Both the position numbers and the translations under genes were made by a program. 44,080 nt of DNA from an uncultured Alphaproteobacteria bacterium (lineage in GTDB: Bacteria > Pseudomonadota > Alphaproteobacteria > CADEGL01), in contig CADEGL010000011.1 in the NCBI GenBank assembly GCA_902826885.1, forward strand, positions 33,485-77,564. Reading direction: 5' to 3'. Positions within the stretch are counted from its first letter, which is position 1; every line of letters starts with the position of its first letter. A model generated the notes under the pieces. The model did no database searches, was not told where the DNA came from, and saw only the letters and a program-made list of their open reading frames with translations. Positions 8,526 to 16,368 of this stretch are shown here, piece by piece.

Positions 8526-9322
8526 CCCGCGCGGAACGGGCGGAGAAGAAGCCGCGGCAACGTCTCCTCGGCCGCGCCCTCCGCGCCGATTTCCATGTCG
8601 ACCGTTCGCCGCATCGCGCTGCGCGAGCGGAAGACATGGTCCCATACCGACAAGATCGTGGCGTAATTCGAATCCGTATCGCGCCGCACGGCGTGGTGAT
8701 GCACCCAATGGATCGAAGGCGTCACCACGAACAACGACAACGCGCGCTCGAAGCGCGCGGGCAGCCAGATGTTCGAGTGATGGAACAGCGCGGCCGCGAG
8801 CACCAGCGCCTCGAAGGCGACGACCGATTCCAGCGGCATGGCCAACAGAATGATCGGCGCGGTGCGAACAAGCGCCGACATCATCACTTCGCCGGCATGG
8901 AACCGCCCGGCCGTGGTCGTGTCGAGAAACCGGTCCAGATGGTGCACGCCGTGGAAGCGCCATAGGAACGGCACGCGGTGGTTCGCCCGATGCCATAAAT
9001 AGATCCACAGATCGAGCACGAGCAGGTCGAGCGCGAATCCGAATCCACCCGACCAAGGGCGCCAACCCATGCCATGCGCGGACGCCCACACCGTGACCGG
9101 AATGACGATCAAGGGGCCAAGCGCGGCGTTGACCGCCCAGAAAATGCCGTTGCGCGCGAGACGGCGCGGATCGCCCCACCAGCTCCATCGCGACCCGGAC
9201 CGCGCGTCCCGCCGCGGAACCGCGGGTGCCAGCCGCTCCGCCAGAAACAAAAGGGCGAACCACGCCGCGATGGCGATGCCCTTATAAGCCAGCAGCGGTT
9301 CGGCCAACGCGCCCATCTCCAC
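8522..9322 (-). CDS. Sterol desaturase / fatty acid hydroxylase family protein
   Basis: A 266-residue integral membrane protein of the di-iron sterol desaturase/fatty acid hydroxylase superfamily. The histidine boxes are HRANH (111-115), HGVHH (124-128), FHHSN (180-184) and WVHHH (206-210). Membrane segments lie at about 10-28, 60-80, 95-110 and 150-180. Such enzymes hydroxylate or desaturate lipid tails at the inner membrane using oxygen. Candidate substrates (hopanoid, carotenoid, fatty acid, ornithine lipid) cannot be separated from sequence. The start is either GTG at 9322 or ATG at 9316. The gene is convergent with lolA, sharing the bases CTAG. Confidence 0.85.
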   Translation of the reverse strand: MEMGALAEPLLAYKGIAIAAWFALLFLAERLAPAVPRRDARSGSRWSWWGDPRRLARNGIFWAVNAALGPLIVIPVTVWASAHGMGWRPWSGGFGFALDLLVLDLWIYLWHRANHRVPFLWRFHGVHHLDRFLDTTTAGRFHAGEVMMSALVRTAPIILLAMPLESVVAFEALVLAAALFHHSNIWLPARFERALSLFVVTPSIHWVHHHAVRRDTDSNYATILSVWDHVFRSRSAMRRTVDMEIGAEGAAEETLPRLLLRPFRAG

Positions 9323-9395
9323 CAGTTACGGCTCCGCGGCGCCTCCGGCAAGCGTGCCTTGCTCCGCGTAACGCTCACGTGATAGCGAATCCGTC

Positions 9396-10208
9396 ATGGA
9401 CACTTCGCTTCCCCCCGGTCAGGCGAGCGCGCATCCGGACGCGCCGCTGGTCGGTATTTCGGCTTGCGTGCGGACCATCGGCCCGCACCCGTTCCATACG
9501 GCCGGCGACAAGTATGTCGTCGCGATCTCGCTCGGCGCCGGAGCGCTTCCGGTCATCCTGCCTTCGCTCGGCAATTGGTATGAACCGGCCAGCCTGCTGG
9601 AACGCATGGACGGTCTAGTGTTCACCGGCAGCCCGTCGAACGTCGAGCCGCATCTTTACCAAGGCACGCCGAGCGTGCCGGGCACCGATCACGATCCGCA
9701 TCGTGACGCCACCACGCTGCCGTTGATTCGCGCGGCGATCGAAGCAGGGGTGCCGCTGCTTTGCATCTGCCGCGGCATCCAGGAATTGAACGCGGCCCTG
9801 GGCGGCACGCTGCATCAGCGCATTCAGGAAATTCCGGGAAAGCTCGACCACCGCGAACGGCCGGAGCTGGAAACCGCGCAACGCTATGCGCCCGTCCACG
9901 ATATCGCGCTCGTGCCTGGCGGATTCTTCGCCCGCCTGGCCGGCGTGACCTCACTGCATGTGAACTCGCTTCACGCCCAAGGGATCGACCGCTTGGCCGA
10001 CCGATTGCGCGCGGACGCGACGGCGCCGGACGGCATCATCGAAGCCGTCACGGTGAAGGATGCGCGCGGCTTCGCGATCGGCGTGCAGTGGCATCCCGAA
10101 TGGCGCTTCTGGGAGAATGCGGTCTCGCGCGCGCTTTTCACCGCCTTCGGCGATGCGTGCCGCGCTCGTGCCGCGCGGCGGAAGCCGGGGCGCCGCGCCG
10201 TCGCCTAA
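9396..10208 (+). CDS. Class I glutamine amidotransferase-like peptidase C26 (PuuD family)
   Basis: A 270-residue protein of the gamma-glutamyl-GABA hydrolase (PuuD, peptidase C26) group. The nucleophile is Cys125 in LLCICRGIQELN. The other catalytic residues are His233 and Glu235 in GVQWHPEW. FTGSPSNVEPHLY (about 76-88) is the usual substrate loop. The family hydrolyses gamma-glutamyl conjugates such as gamma-glutamyl-GABA in putrescine breakdown. No other putrescine-pathway gene is nearby, so the substrate is open. It is probably a single-gene unit: the upstream gene is divergent and a strong terminator lies about 160 bases downstream. Confidence 0.88.
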   Translation: MDTSLPPGQASAHPDAPLVGISACVRTIGPHPFHTAGDKYVVAISLGAGALPVILPSLGNWYEPASLLERMDGLVFTGSPSNVEPHLYQGTPSVPGTDHDPHRDATTLPLIRAAIEAGVPLLCICRGIQELNAALGGTLHQRIQEIPGKLDHRERPELETAQRYAPVHDIALVPGGFFARLAGVTSLHVNSLHAQGIDRLADRLRADATAPDGIIEAVTVKDARGFAIGVQWHPEWRFWENAVSRALFTAFGDACRARAARRKPGRRAVA

Positions 10209-10216
10209 GCTCCAGT

Positions 10217-10233
10217 CATGCAATTGATGCATG
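10217..10233. promoter_or_regulatory. Short perfect inverted repeat (possible operator)
   Basis: CATGCA (10217-10222) and TGCATG (10228-10233) form a perfect inverted repeat around five bases. It sits just upstream of a TTGACA hexamer (10246-10251), which could be a -35 element, although no convincing -10 lies at the right spacing. Its position, nine bases after the amidotransferase stop, could equally make it a minor mRNA hairpin. Confidence 0.3.
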
Positions 10234-10296
10234 ATCGGTATGCTTTTGACACACCCCTGACCTGCCTCCGGGTTCTTAAATCATAGGGTATGGAGC

Positions 10297-10410
10297 GGCC
10301 CGGGTCGCAAAGACCGGGTCGCCCGAGGGCGGCTCCCCTGACGCCCCTCGGGCTCCGAAAGGAAGCTTCGGGCGCCCGGTCTTCCCCCCGACCGGGCGCC
10401 CTCATTTTTA
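10297..10410 (+). ncRNA. Candidate structured RNA or attenuator upstream of xthA
   Basis: About 115 bases form consecutive hairpins. H1 pairs CCCGGGTC with GACCGGG (about 10299-10318, one bulge, loop GCAAA). H2 pairs GCCCGAGGG (10321-10329) with CCCTCGGGC (10345-10353), nine perfect pairs. H3 pairs CCGAA (10355-10359) with TTCGG (10367-10371) around loop AGGAAGC. The intrinsic terminator follows. GACCGGGTCGCCC (10312-10324) can also pair with the terminator's left arm with a single bulge, so an antiterminated form is possible. No known family was recognised. It could be a small RNA, a leader, or only an elaborate 3' end of the amidotransferase mRNA. The rest of the spacer (10411-10511) holds an AT-rich patch but no clear promoter. 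Confidence 0.45.
10370..10410 (+). terminator. Strong rho-independent terminator
   Basis: GGGCGCCCGGTC (10370-10381) pairs perfectly with GACCGGGCGCCC (10390-10401) across an eight-base pyrimidine-rich loop, and TCATTTTTA follows. A twelve-base GC-rich stem plus T-run is a textbook intrinsic terminator for plus-strand transcription. It would end the amidotransferase transcript or a small RNA. Confidence 0.85.
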
Positions 10411-10511
10411 CCGCGCTTACCAAAAATACCGTTTAATATCAAATCGATATAGGAATCGCGCCAGGCCGCGCCAGCGGCTATAACGACGCGCAGCCCCGAG
10501 GAAACCGTCCC

Positions 10512-11303
10512 ATGGCCCTGCGCATCGCCACTTGGAACATCAACAGCGTTCGCCGCCGCCTGGACGGCTTGGCTCGCCTGGCTGCCGAGGCCAAGCCGGA
10601 CGTCATCTGTCTGCAGGAGACCAAGGTTCAGAATGGCGACTTCCCGCGCGAAGCGGTGGAGAAGCTCGGATACCGCCACCTCTTCATCCACGGGATGAAG
10701 GCCTATAACGGCCTGGCCATTCTGTCGCGCAAACCGATGACGAAGATGGAATCGCGCCTTTGCGTCGGCCGTGAGGATTGCCGCTACGCCTCGGCGATCA
10801 TCGACGGGGTCGAGATCCACAATTGCTATGTGCCCGCCGGCGGCGACATCCCCGACATCAAGCTGAACGATAAATTCGCCCACAAGCTCGATTTCCTGGC
10901 CGAGCTTGAAACATGGTGGACGGCGCGCCGCGCGCCAAAAGCCAAAGCCATCCTAGTCGGCGATCTGAACGTGGCGCCGCTCGAGACCGACGTGTGGTCC
11001 CACAAGCAGCTTCTCGACGTGGTCAGCCACACGCCGGTCGAGGTCGAGCATCTGGGTCGCGTGACCAAGGCGCATGACTGGGTCGACGCGGTGCGACACT
11101 TCATCCCGCCGGAGCAGAAGCTTTATTCCTGGTGGAGCTATCGCAACCGCGATTGGAACGCGTCCGACCGCGGCCGGCGCCTAGACCATGTCTGGGTCAC
11201 GCCGGCCATGAAAGCTTCGTTGAAGAGCGCGAAGATCCTGCGCGATGCGCGTGGGTGGGACGACGCGTCCGACCATGTGCCGGTGGTGGTCGAGATCAAG
11301 TGA
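10512..11303 (+). CDS. xthA: Exodeoxyribonuclease III (AP endonuclease)
   Basis: A 263-residue protein with the exonuclease III/APE1 fold motifs: TWNINSVRRR at residues 7-16, LQETKVQ with the metal-binding Glu36, GDLNVAP in the middle, LDHVWVTPAM and the C-terminal SDHVPVVVEI with the catalytic Asp-His. The length is usual for XthA. It cleaves DNA 5' of abasic sites and removes 3' blocking groups during base-excision repair. The ATG at 10512 starts directly with the first beta strand. It is convergent with the methyltransferase gene with only three bases between the two stops. Confidence 0.95.
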   Translation: MALRIATWNINSVRRRLDGLARLAAEAKPDVICLQETKVQNGDFPREAVEKLGYRHLFIHGMKAYNGLAILSRKPMTKMESRLCVGREDCRYASAIIDGVEIHNCYVPAGGDIPDIKLNDKFAHKLDFLAELETWWTARRAPKAKAILVGDLNVAPLETDVWSHKQLLDVVSHTPVEVEHLGRVTKAHDWVDAVRHFIPPEQKLYSWWSYRNRDWNASDRGRRLDHVWVTPAMKASLKSAKILRDARGWDDASDHVPVVVEIK

Positions 11304-11306
11304 CGG

Positions 11307-11798
11307 TCAGGCGCGTACGCGCCGGATAAAATAGCGGCCAGGTTCTATGCCCGGCGGCAGCGGTAATTCTTCCCACCGCGCGGCGCGCATCACCTGATCC
11401 CCTACGATGATGCCGCCCGGAGCCATGAGCGCGTCGATCAAGGGCGCGATCTCGGCGCCCAACGCTTGACTCGCGGCCTCGTCGCCGCTGCCGATATCGG
11501 CATGACAGATCGCGATCTTGCCGCCCAGCGCCGATGCGGCCTGGGCCAACGTCGCGCGAAAATCGCCGAGCAGAAGATGCGCCGCGTCGGGAACGCAGGC
11601 CGGGTGGGCGGCGACATGCCGGTCGAATGCGAAAATCTCGCGTCCCCTTGCCCGGTCGCGCAGATGATCGTAAGTGCGGCCGTTGCCAAGCCCCACCTCG
11701 ATGACCGGCCCCGGCAACGGCGCGGCCAGCGCAACCGCCCGGTCGATGCAGGCGCGCTGCGCCTCCAGCCGCCGGATGAAACTGTCGAGACGGCTCAC
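11307..11798 (-). CDS. Small class I SAM-dependent methyltransferase-like protein
   Basis: A 163-residue protein if started at GTG 11798, whose bases GTGA overlap the stop of the upstream cyclic-nucleotide-binding gene. This 4-base overlap and the arginine/glycine-rich nature of the longer upstream reading favour this start. Motif I of Rossmann-type methyltransferases is visible (VIEVGLGNGRTYDHL, about residues 32-46). An acidic motif II-like position follows (IFAFDRHV) and then a motif resembling post-I (GDFRATL). No target-recognition domain is seen, so the substrate is unknown. It is the last gene of a minus-strand unit with the cyclic-nucleotide-binding and ABC-like genes. Confidence 0.72.
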   Translation of the reverse strand: MSRLDSFIRRLEAQRACIDRAVALAAPLPGPVIEVGLGNGRTYDHLRDRARGREIFAFDRHVAAHPACVPDAAHLLLGDFRATLAQAASALGGKIAICHADIGSGDEAASQALGAEIAPLIDALMAPGGIIVGDQVMRAARWEELPLPPGIEPGRYFIRRVRA

Positions 11799-12244
11799 GA
11801 CTGCTTGGACAGGGCCGCGAGCTGCTGATTGGTGCGGTCGAGACGGCGCGCCAGTTCGCGCATGATCTCCACCGCCATCTGCGGAAACTCCTTCACCATG
11901 CGAAGGAACAGGTCCTTGGAAATTTTGAGCGCCACCAGCTTGTCCACGGCGACCACCGTCGCCGTGCGCGGCACGTCGCACAGCACGGCGATCTCGCCGA
12001 GGATGCTGTGCTTGCCGATGGTGGCCACTTTCCGCTGGTTGTCTGTCGCGCCGATCATGACGTCGGCCTGGCCATCGAGCACGATATAGGCCGCGTCGCC
12101 CATGTCGCCCTGGCGGAAGATGGTCTGGCCCTTGGCATAGGTCAGCCGCTCACTGGTGAAGGCCAGGAGTTTAAGCTTGGACGGCTCCAGATTGGAGAAC
12201 AGCGGAATACGCCGGAGCGCGTCGACTTCTTCGTTGATGCTCAT
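11795..12244 (-). CDS. Stand-alone cyclic nucleotide-binding domain protein
   Basis: A 149-residue protein that is essentially one CNB domain. An N-terminal helix contains LRRIPLFSNLEPSKLKLLAF (about 10-29). Beta-roll strands follow (GDMGDAAYIVLDGQADVMIG), and a phosphate-binding cassette resembles CRP (GEIAVLCDVPRTATV). The C-terminal helix (about 120-145) has no helix-turn-helix, so it is not a transcription factor. GGAGG lies a few bases before the ATG. Its stop overlaps the methyltransferase start and it follows the ABC-like gene by 19 bases. A role as a regulatory subunit sensing cAMP or a related nucleotide for its neighbour is an inference. Confidence 0.87.
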   Translation of the reverse strand: MSINEEVDALRRIPLFSNLEPSKLKLLAFTSERLTYAKGQTIFRQGDMGDAAYIVLDGQADVMIGATDNQRKVATIGKHSILGEIAVLCDVPRTATVVAVDKLVALKISKDLFLRMVKEFPQMAVEIMRELARRLDRTNQQLAALSKQS

Positions 12245-12263
12245 TCTTTCCTCCGTGCCCCCG

Positions 12264-14942
12264 CTACTCGTCTTTCAGCATCGCGTGGAACGCGGTGCCT
12301 GGCTTGTCCAATTCCTCGTAACGGCCCTGTTCGATGACGCGGCCGCCTTGCATGACGAGAATCCGGTCGAAGGGCCGCGCCAGGCTGGCCCGGTGCAACG
12401 CCCAGATCAGCCCGCCCGAGCGGAAGGTTTCCATCAGACCGTTGAGAATACGTGACTGGGTCTGCCCGTCCATCGAGGACGTCGCCTGGTTCACGATCAT
12501 GATGTCCGGATTCTTCATCAGACAGCGCGCGATGCCGAGCTTCTGCCGTTGGCTCGACGACAGGCGCGAGCCGCCCACGCCGACCTGGAAGTCCAGCCCC
12601 GCCTGCATCACCTTGCCGCGCAGATCGAGCGTGGCCAGCACTTCGGAAACCAGATCGCCGATGCGCGCCTGGCCCTCGGCCTGGCCGTAGGCCAGCTTGC
12701 CGAACAGGATATTGTCCTGGAGCGTGGATGCGGCGTTGTAGGCGTTGGCGTCGAAGAACTCGATCGAGCCGCGCAAGCTTTCCGGCAGTTCCGCGGCAAA
12801 CAGCTTGCGCGCCTCCAGAATGCGCTTTTCGAACGCTTCGTCGATCAGACCCAGACGGTGCCGGGCGTTGATCAGCTTGAAGGGCAAGGACAGAAGCCGC
12901 GCGCGATCATCGGCCGACATGGCGGCCGGTTCCACGTCCGCGACCCGCGTGACCAGCGCCTGGAACTCCGGCAGATCGTCCGAGCTGATGAAGCTGAACT
13001 GCTCGAAGAACTGGTGTCCCGGCGGCAAACCCGAGAACAATTCCACCATCGTCTCCGCCACCTTGCGGCCCATGACGATGAGGTCGTTCGTCAGCCCGGC
13101 TTTGTCGAGGACCTGGAGCACGTATTTGTTCGTGGCCAAGGCGTCGTCGGCGAAGGCGCCGCCCGTGGGCGTTCCGAACAACAGGTTTTCCGCGAGCGAG
13201 GCATTCTCGTTGTACTTGTTCGCGTCAAAGGGCTCGACCAAGGCTGCGAGCGAGGGATCGGAGATCAGGCGTTCCTTGAGCGCCGCGCGCGCCTTGAGGA
13301 TGGCTTCGGCCAAATCCGCACGCCGTGCCGGATCGATCCGGCCGCGCAATCCCATGTGATAGATGTCGTCGTCCATACCGACGAGGTCGAGAAGCTTGAG
13401 CGCTTTCTGCTCCAGCTCGTCCGGCCCCGCGACGCCGGCGGCCTGATAGTCGATCCAGTCGGCCAGGATGTCATAGGGCGTGTTGCCGGATTGTATGGCC
13501 CAAAGCTTCACCCGCTCGCGTTCGTGCTTGCCGGCTTCGTCCAACTCGGGCTCGCGCAACGGCCGGTGCTTCAGGCTGTAATACAGATTGTCGCGCACGC
13601 TGGTGCCCAACATGTGCGCGGCGTGCGAAACATAGGCGATACGGCGGCCCGTGACGGATTCGGGCAACTGCACCGCGTTCTGCCCGCCAACCATGATGCT
13701 GCCGCCAGTCGGTGCCAGCAGGCGCGCAAGCACGAGCGGCAATTCGTCCTTGCCGCTGGTGCCGTCGCCCACGATGGCGACCTTTTCGGTCAGCGGCGCG
13801 GTAAAGCTGACGCCATCGAGGAATTTGACCGCGCCGCCTTCGGTCAACGTCACGTTGGACAGCGCATAGTCGCCTTGGAGCCGCACACCCTCCGGCGGGT
13901 CGTCGTCGAGAACCTTGATGTCGACCAAGTCGGGCGGCTGAAACTGGCCGATCACCTGCTCATATTTGATGCGGATGTCTTCTTTCTGCTGATAGTAGTC
14001 CAGCAGTTCCTTCCACGGACCCGCCAAGTCCTTCTGCGCGGCGATGACCGCGACCAGTGCGCCGATGTCGACGCGGCCCTGGAACACCAGATAGCCGCCG
14101 ATCGAATAGAACAGGAACGGCGTAAGCTGGTTGATCGAGTTGTTGAGGAACTTGGCCAGGAATTTGAGCTGATAGATGTCGTAGCGGATCTTGTAGATCG
14201 TGCCGAGCCGGTGCGAGAAATCCGCGCGCTCGCGCGCCGAGGTATCGTGGGCGTGGACGTCCTGGATGCCCGCGATGGTTTCGCCGATGCGGTCGGCCAG
14301 GCTGCGCACCGTCTGCACGCGGCGCTTGGCCAATTGGTTCACGCGCTTCTGAATGCGCGGGATGACGTAAATCTGTACGGGATAGAAGGCCAGCGCGGCC
14401 GCGCCCAGGATCGGGTCCTGCACCAGGATGAAGACCAGTGGCACGATCAGGAGGCCGCCCTGGTAGATCGGCTGTACGAAGGCGTCGCCAATGAAGCCGC
14501 CCATGGGCTCCACTTCGGACGTGATCATGGGGATCGTTTCGCCCGACGACATCTTCTTGAAGTGCGGCAAGGGGAACCGGAGGATGCGCACATACAACTC
14601 GTAGCGCAGACGGCGCAGCATGCGCTCGCCCAACCGGCCCTTGAAGACGTTGATGTAGAACTTGAAGCCGCCGTTGATCAGCGTGAGCGCCAGGAAAATC
14701 GCGCACAGCATGAACAGGTAATGATGCGCGTTGAGCGAAACGCCCTGGACGACGTGCGCCGGATAGCTGCCCAGCGATCCATCCTTCACATGGACCGCGA
14801 CGTCCTTCAGATGGTTGATGATCAGCTTGGGCAGATCGTAGGAATAATACAGGAACGGATAGGAAACGGCGGCGAGCAACAGCAAAGTGATCTGCTCGCG
14901 CTTGGAATGACGAAGGATGAAGCCATACAGACTTTTGGGCAT
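12264..14942 (-). CDS. ABC exporter-like protein with a degenerate, expanded nucleotide-binding domain
   Basis: An 892-residue protein. Residues 1-330 form an ABC exporter-type membrane domain with about six helices. Residues 355-892 form one nucleotide-binding domain of roughly twice the usual size. Its catalytic motifs are altered. Walker A reads GDGTSGKD (392-399), without the final Ser/Thr. The Q-loop position is His440 (AYVSHAAHML). The signature is LSSSQ (794-798). Walker B ends in Asn818-Gln819 instead of Asp-Glu. The D-loop (SSMD) and switch His850 remain. Between Walker A and the signature, about 390 residues hold repeats of the helical subdomain. The start is at ATG 14942 (MPKSLYG); a longer in-frame reading lacks support. 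ATP hydrolysis is doubtful, and a scaffold, gated channel or regulatory role is possible. The substrate is unknown. It is the first gene of the unit with the cyclic-nucleotide-binding protein. Confidence 0.85.
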   Translation of the reverse strand: MPKSLYGFILRHSKREQITLLLLAAVSYPFLYYSYDLPKLIINHLKDVAVHVKDGSLGSYPAHVVQGVSLNAHHYLFMLCAIFLALTLINGGFKFYINVFKGRLGERMLRRLRYELYVRILRFPLPHFKKMSSGETIPMITSEVEPMGGFIGDAFVQPIYQGGLLIVPLVFILVQDPILGAAALAFYPVQIYVIPRIQKRVNQLAKRRVQTVRSLADRIGETIAGIQDVHAHDTSARERADFSHRLGTIYKIRYDIYQLKFLAKFLNNSINQLTPFLFYSIGGYLVFQGRVDIGALVAVIAAQKDLAGPWKELLDYYQQKEDIRIKYEQVIGQFQPPDLVDIKVLDDDPPEGVRLQGDYALSNVTLTEGGAVKFLDGVSFTAPLTEKVAIVGDGTSGKDELPLVLARLLAPTGGSIMVGGQNAVQLPESVTGRRIAYVSHAAHMLGTSVRDNLYYSLKHRPLREPELDEAGKHERERVKLWAIQSGNTPYDILADWIDYQAAGVAGPDELEQKALKLLDLVGMDDDIYHMGLRGRIDPARRADLAEAILKARAALKERLISDPSLAALVEPFDANKYNENASLAENLLFGTPTGGAFADDALATNKYVLQVLDKAGLTNDLIVMGRKVAETMVELFSGLPPGHQFFEQFSFISSDDLPEFQALVTRVADVEPAAMSADDRARLLSLPFKLINARHRLGLIDEAFEKRILEARKLFAAELPESLRGSIEFFDANAYNAASTLQDNILFGKLAYGQAEGQARIGDLVSEVLATLDLRGKVMQAGLDFQVGVGGSRLSSSQRQKLGIARCLMKNPDIMIVNQATSSMDGQTQSRILNGLMETFRSGGLIWALHRASLARPFDRILVMQGGRVIEQGRYEELDKPGTAFHAMLKDE
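12699..12836 (-). repeat. Internal coding repeat B in the ABC-like protein
   Basis: Codes for residues 703-748, ending FDANAYNAASTLQDNILFG, the partner of repeat A. The copy nearest the signature motif corresponds to the normal ABC helical subdomain after the Q-loop. A third, shorter relative (GTSVRDNLYYSL, residues 446-457) sits directly after the Q-loop position. Confidence 0.75.
13173..13310 (-). repeat. Internal coding repeat A in the ABC-like protein
   Basis: Codes for residues 545-590, ending FDANKYNENASLAENLLFG. It aligns with repeat B (residues 703-748) without gaps over the last 19 residues and with a two-residue gap before that, where both contain an IL-x-AR helix. It is followed by an LQVLDKAGL segment like those after the other copies. 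Confidence 0.75.
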
Positions 14943-14987
14943 ATGACCGGCACCCCCGTCGTCCCGGCATTTTTCGCGCGTTCGGCA

Positions 14988-15006
14988 GGAAAATGTCATA
15001 TTTTCC
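14988..15006. promoter_or_regulatory. Inverted repeat in the divergent spacer (candidate operator)
   Basis: GGAAAAT (14988-14994) and ATTTTCC (15000-15006) form a perfect inverted repeat around five bases. It lies in the 187-base spacer between the divergent ABC-like unit and the glycan operon. It is the most AT-rich element there and could bind a dimeric regulator controlling both directions. The rest of the spacer shows no promoter that could be assigned with confidence. Confidence 0.42.
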
Positions 15007-15129
15007 CAACGCGTCGGGGCCTACGCTAAGAGCCGATAAGAACAAAGACAACCTTTCTGAGGCCCGAGGGGCTGTGCCATAGTCCGCGCGATCCCTTTGG
15101 GGGAGCGGAGACTCTGGGGGAGAACTCCG

Positions 15130-16353
15130 ATGACACGCGGTACGGGCGGCGCCCGCGTCTTGATCTACAGCCACGACAGCTTCGGCCTCGGCCACTTACG
15201 CCGCTGCCGGGCGATCGCGCATTCGCTCGTGCGCGCCAATCGCGACATGTCGGTCTTGATTCTGTCGGGTTCGCCCATCATCGGCAGTTTCGATTTCCGT
15301 ACACGGGTCGATTTCGTGCGCGTGCCGGGCGTCATCAAACTGCGCAACGGCGAATATACCTCGCTGAGCCTGCATCTGGACGTGCAGGAGACGTTGGCGC
15401 TGCGCGCTTCGATCATCCGGCACACCGCCGAGATCTTCGAGCCGGATCTGTTCCTCGTCGACAAGGAACCCCTCGGCCTGCGCGGCGAGGTGCGCGAGAC
15501 GCTCGAGATGCTGAAGGATCGCGGCACGCCGCTGGTGCTCGGCCTGCGCGACGTGATGGACGAGCCCTCGCTCTTGGCGCCCGAATGGGAACGCAAGGGC
15601 GTGACTCCCGCCTTGCGCGATCTCTATGACGAGATCTGGGTCTACGGCCTGCCGCAAATCTGCGATCCGCTGGAAGGCATCGAGCTGCCTTGGTCGGTCT
15701 ACCGCAAGGTCACCTACACCGGTTATCTCGGCCGCGACCCCATGGCCGACCGGCCTCCGTCACTGAATGCCTCCCTCGTCAACGAGCCGTTCCTTCTGGT
15801 CACGCCGGGCGGCGGCGGCGACGGCGGCGAACTGATCGATTGGGTCCTGTCGGCCTACGAGGTCGATAAGAAACTGCCGCTGCCGGCGCTCGTGGTCTTC
15901 GGCCCTTTCATGCAGCCGGAGCAGAAAGCCGTGTTCCAAACCAGGGTGGACGCGCTGCCGCGCGTACGCGCCATCACCTTTGACGCCCATATCGAAGATC
16001 TCTTGGCCCGCTCGGCGGGCATCGTGGCCATGGGCGGCTACAACACATTCTGCGAGATTCTGTCCTTCGACAAACCCGCCTTGATCGTGCCGCGCACCCT
16101 GCCGCGGCGCGAGCAGATGATCCGAACCGCGCGCGCGCAGGATTTGGGTCTGATCAAGATGTTGGTCGACGACGGCGCGCGCGATCCGTGGCGCATGGCC
16201 ACCGCCCTGCGTCATTTGCCGCAGCAAGCGCGGCCGTCCGACGTCGTCGTGCCGGGGCTTCTCGACGGGCTCACAAGCGTAAACCGGCTGGCCGGCCGCT
16301 GCATTGCGGCCGCTCCGCAACCGCGGGTGGTGGCGTCGCAACAAGGCCTCTGA
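15130..16353 (+). CDS. MurG-like glycosyltransferase (GT-B fold, predicted)
   Basis: A 407-residue protein of the predicted glycosyltransferase group related to MurG/GT28. The N-terminal domain starts with VLIYSHDSFGLGHLRR, the glycine-rich GxGH loop of MurG-type enzymes. The C-terminal domain has LLVTPGGGGDGG and a nucleotide-sugar-binding region IVAMGGYNTFCEIL (about 305-318), then PALIVPR. There is no signal peptide or membrane segment. The ATG at 15130 follows GGGGGAGA at a suitable distance. It is the first gene of the glycan operon and is followed 15 bases later by a GT4 gene. It resembles the protein encoded at 19306-20460. Donor and acceptor are unknown. Confidence 0.82.
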   Translation: MTRGTGGARVLIYSHDSFGLGHLRRCRAIAHSLVRANRDMSVLILSGSPIIGSFDFRTRVDFVRVPGVIKLRNGEYTSLSLHLDVQETLALRASIIRHTAEIFEPDLFLVDKEPLGLRGEVRETLEMLKDRGTPLVLGLRDVMDEPSLLAPEWERKGVTPALRDLYDEIWVYGLPQICDPLEGIELPWSVYRKVTYTGYLGRDPMADRPPSLNASLVNEPFLLVTPGGGGDGGELIDWVLSAYEVDKKLPLPALVVFGPFMQPEQKAVFQTRVDALPRVRAITFDAHIEDLLARSAGIVAMGGYNTFCEILSFDKPALIVPRTLPRREQMIRTARAQDLGLIKMLVDDGARDPWRMATALRHLPQQARPSDVVVPGLLDGLTSVNRLAGRCIAAAPQPRVVASQQGL

Positions 16354-16368
16354 GGTCGCGCGGGAATC

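Noticed and set aside
10246-10281. TTGACA (10246-10251) with TTAAAT (10276-10281) as a promoter for the structured RNA
   Set aside because: The spacer would be 24 bases, too long for a sigma-70 promoter, and no better -10 sequence is at 16-18 bases.
10355-10371. CCGAAAGGAAGC resembles the GGAAGGAAGC loop of bacterial SRP RNA
   Set aside because: The flanking invariant SRP helix-8 bases (such as the upstream GGTCAGG) are absent, and the segment is simply a five-base-pair hairpin before a terminator.
11799-11981. N-terminal extension of the small methyltransferase to an ATG at 11981
   Set aside because: It would overlap the cyclic-nucleotide-binding gene by about 190 bases and consists of Gly/Arg/His-rich sequence. 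The GTGA overlap at 11795-11798 gives a normal coupled start.
12549-15029. Open reading frame of 826 codons on the plus strand, antisense to the ABC-like gene
   Set aside because: It is a by-product of high GC content. The encoded protein has no domain pattern and is full of Arg/Gln/His/Asp, while the minus-strand frame encodes a recognisable membrane/ABC protein.
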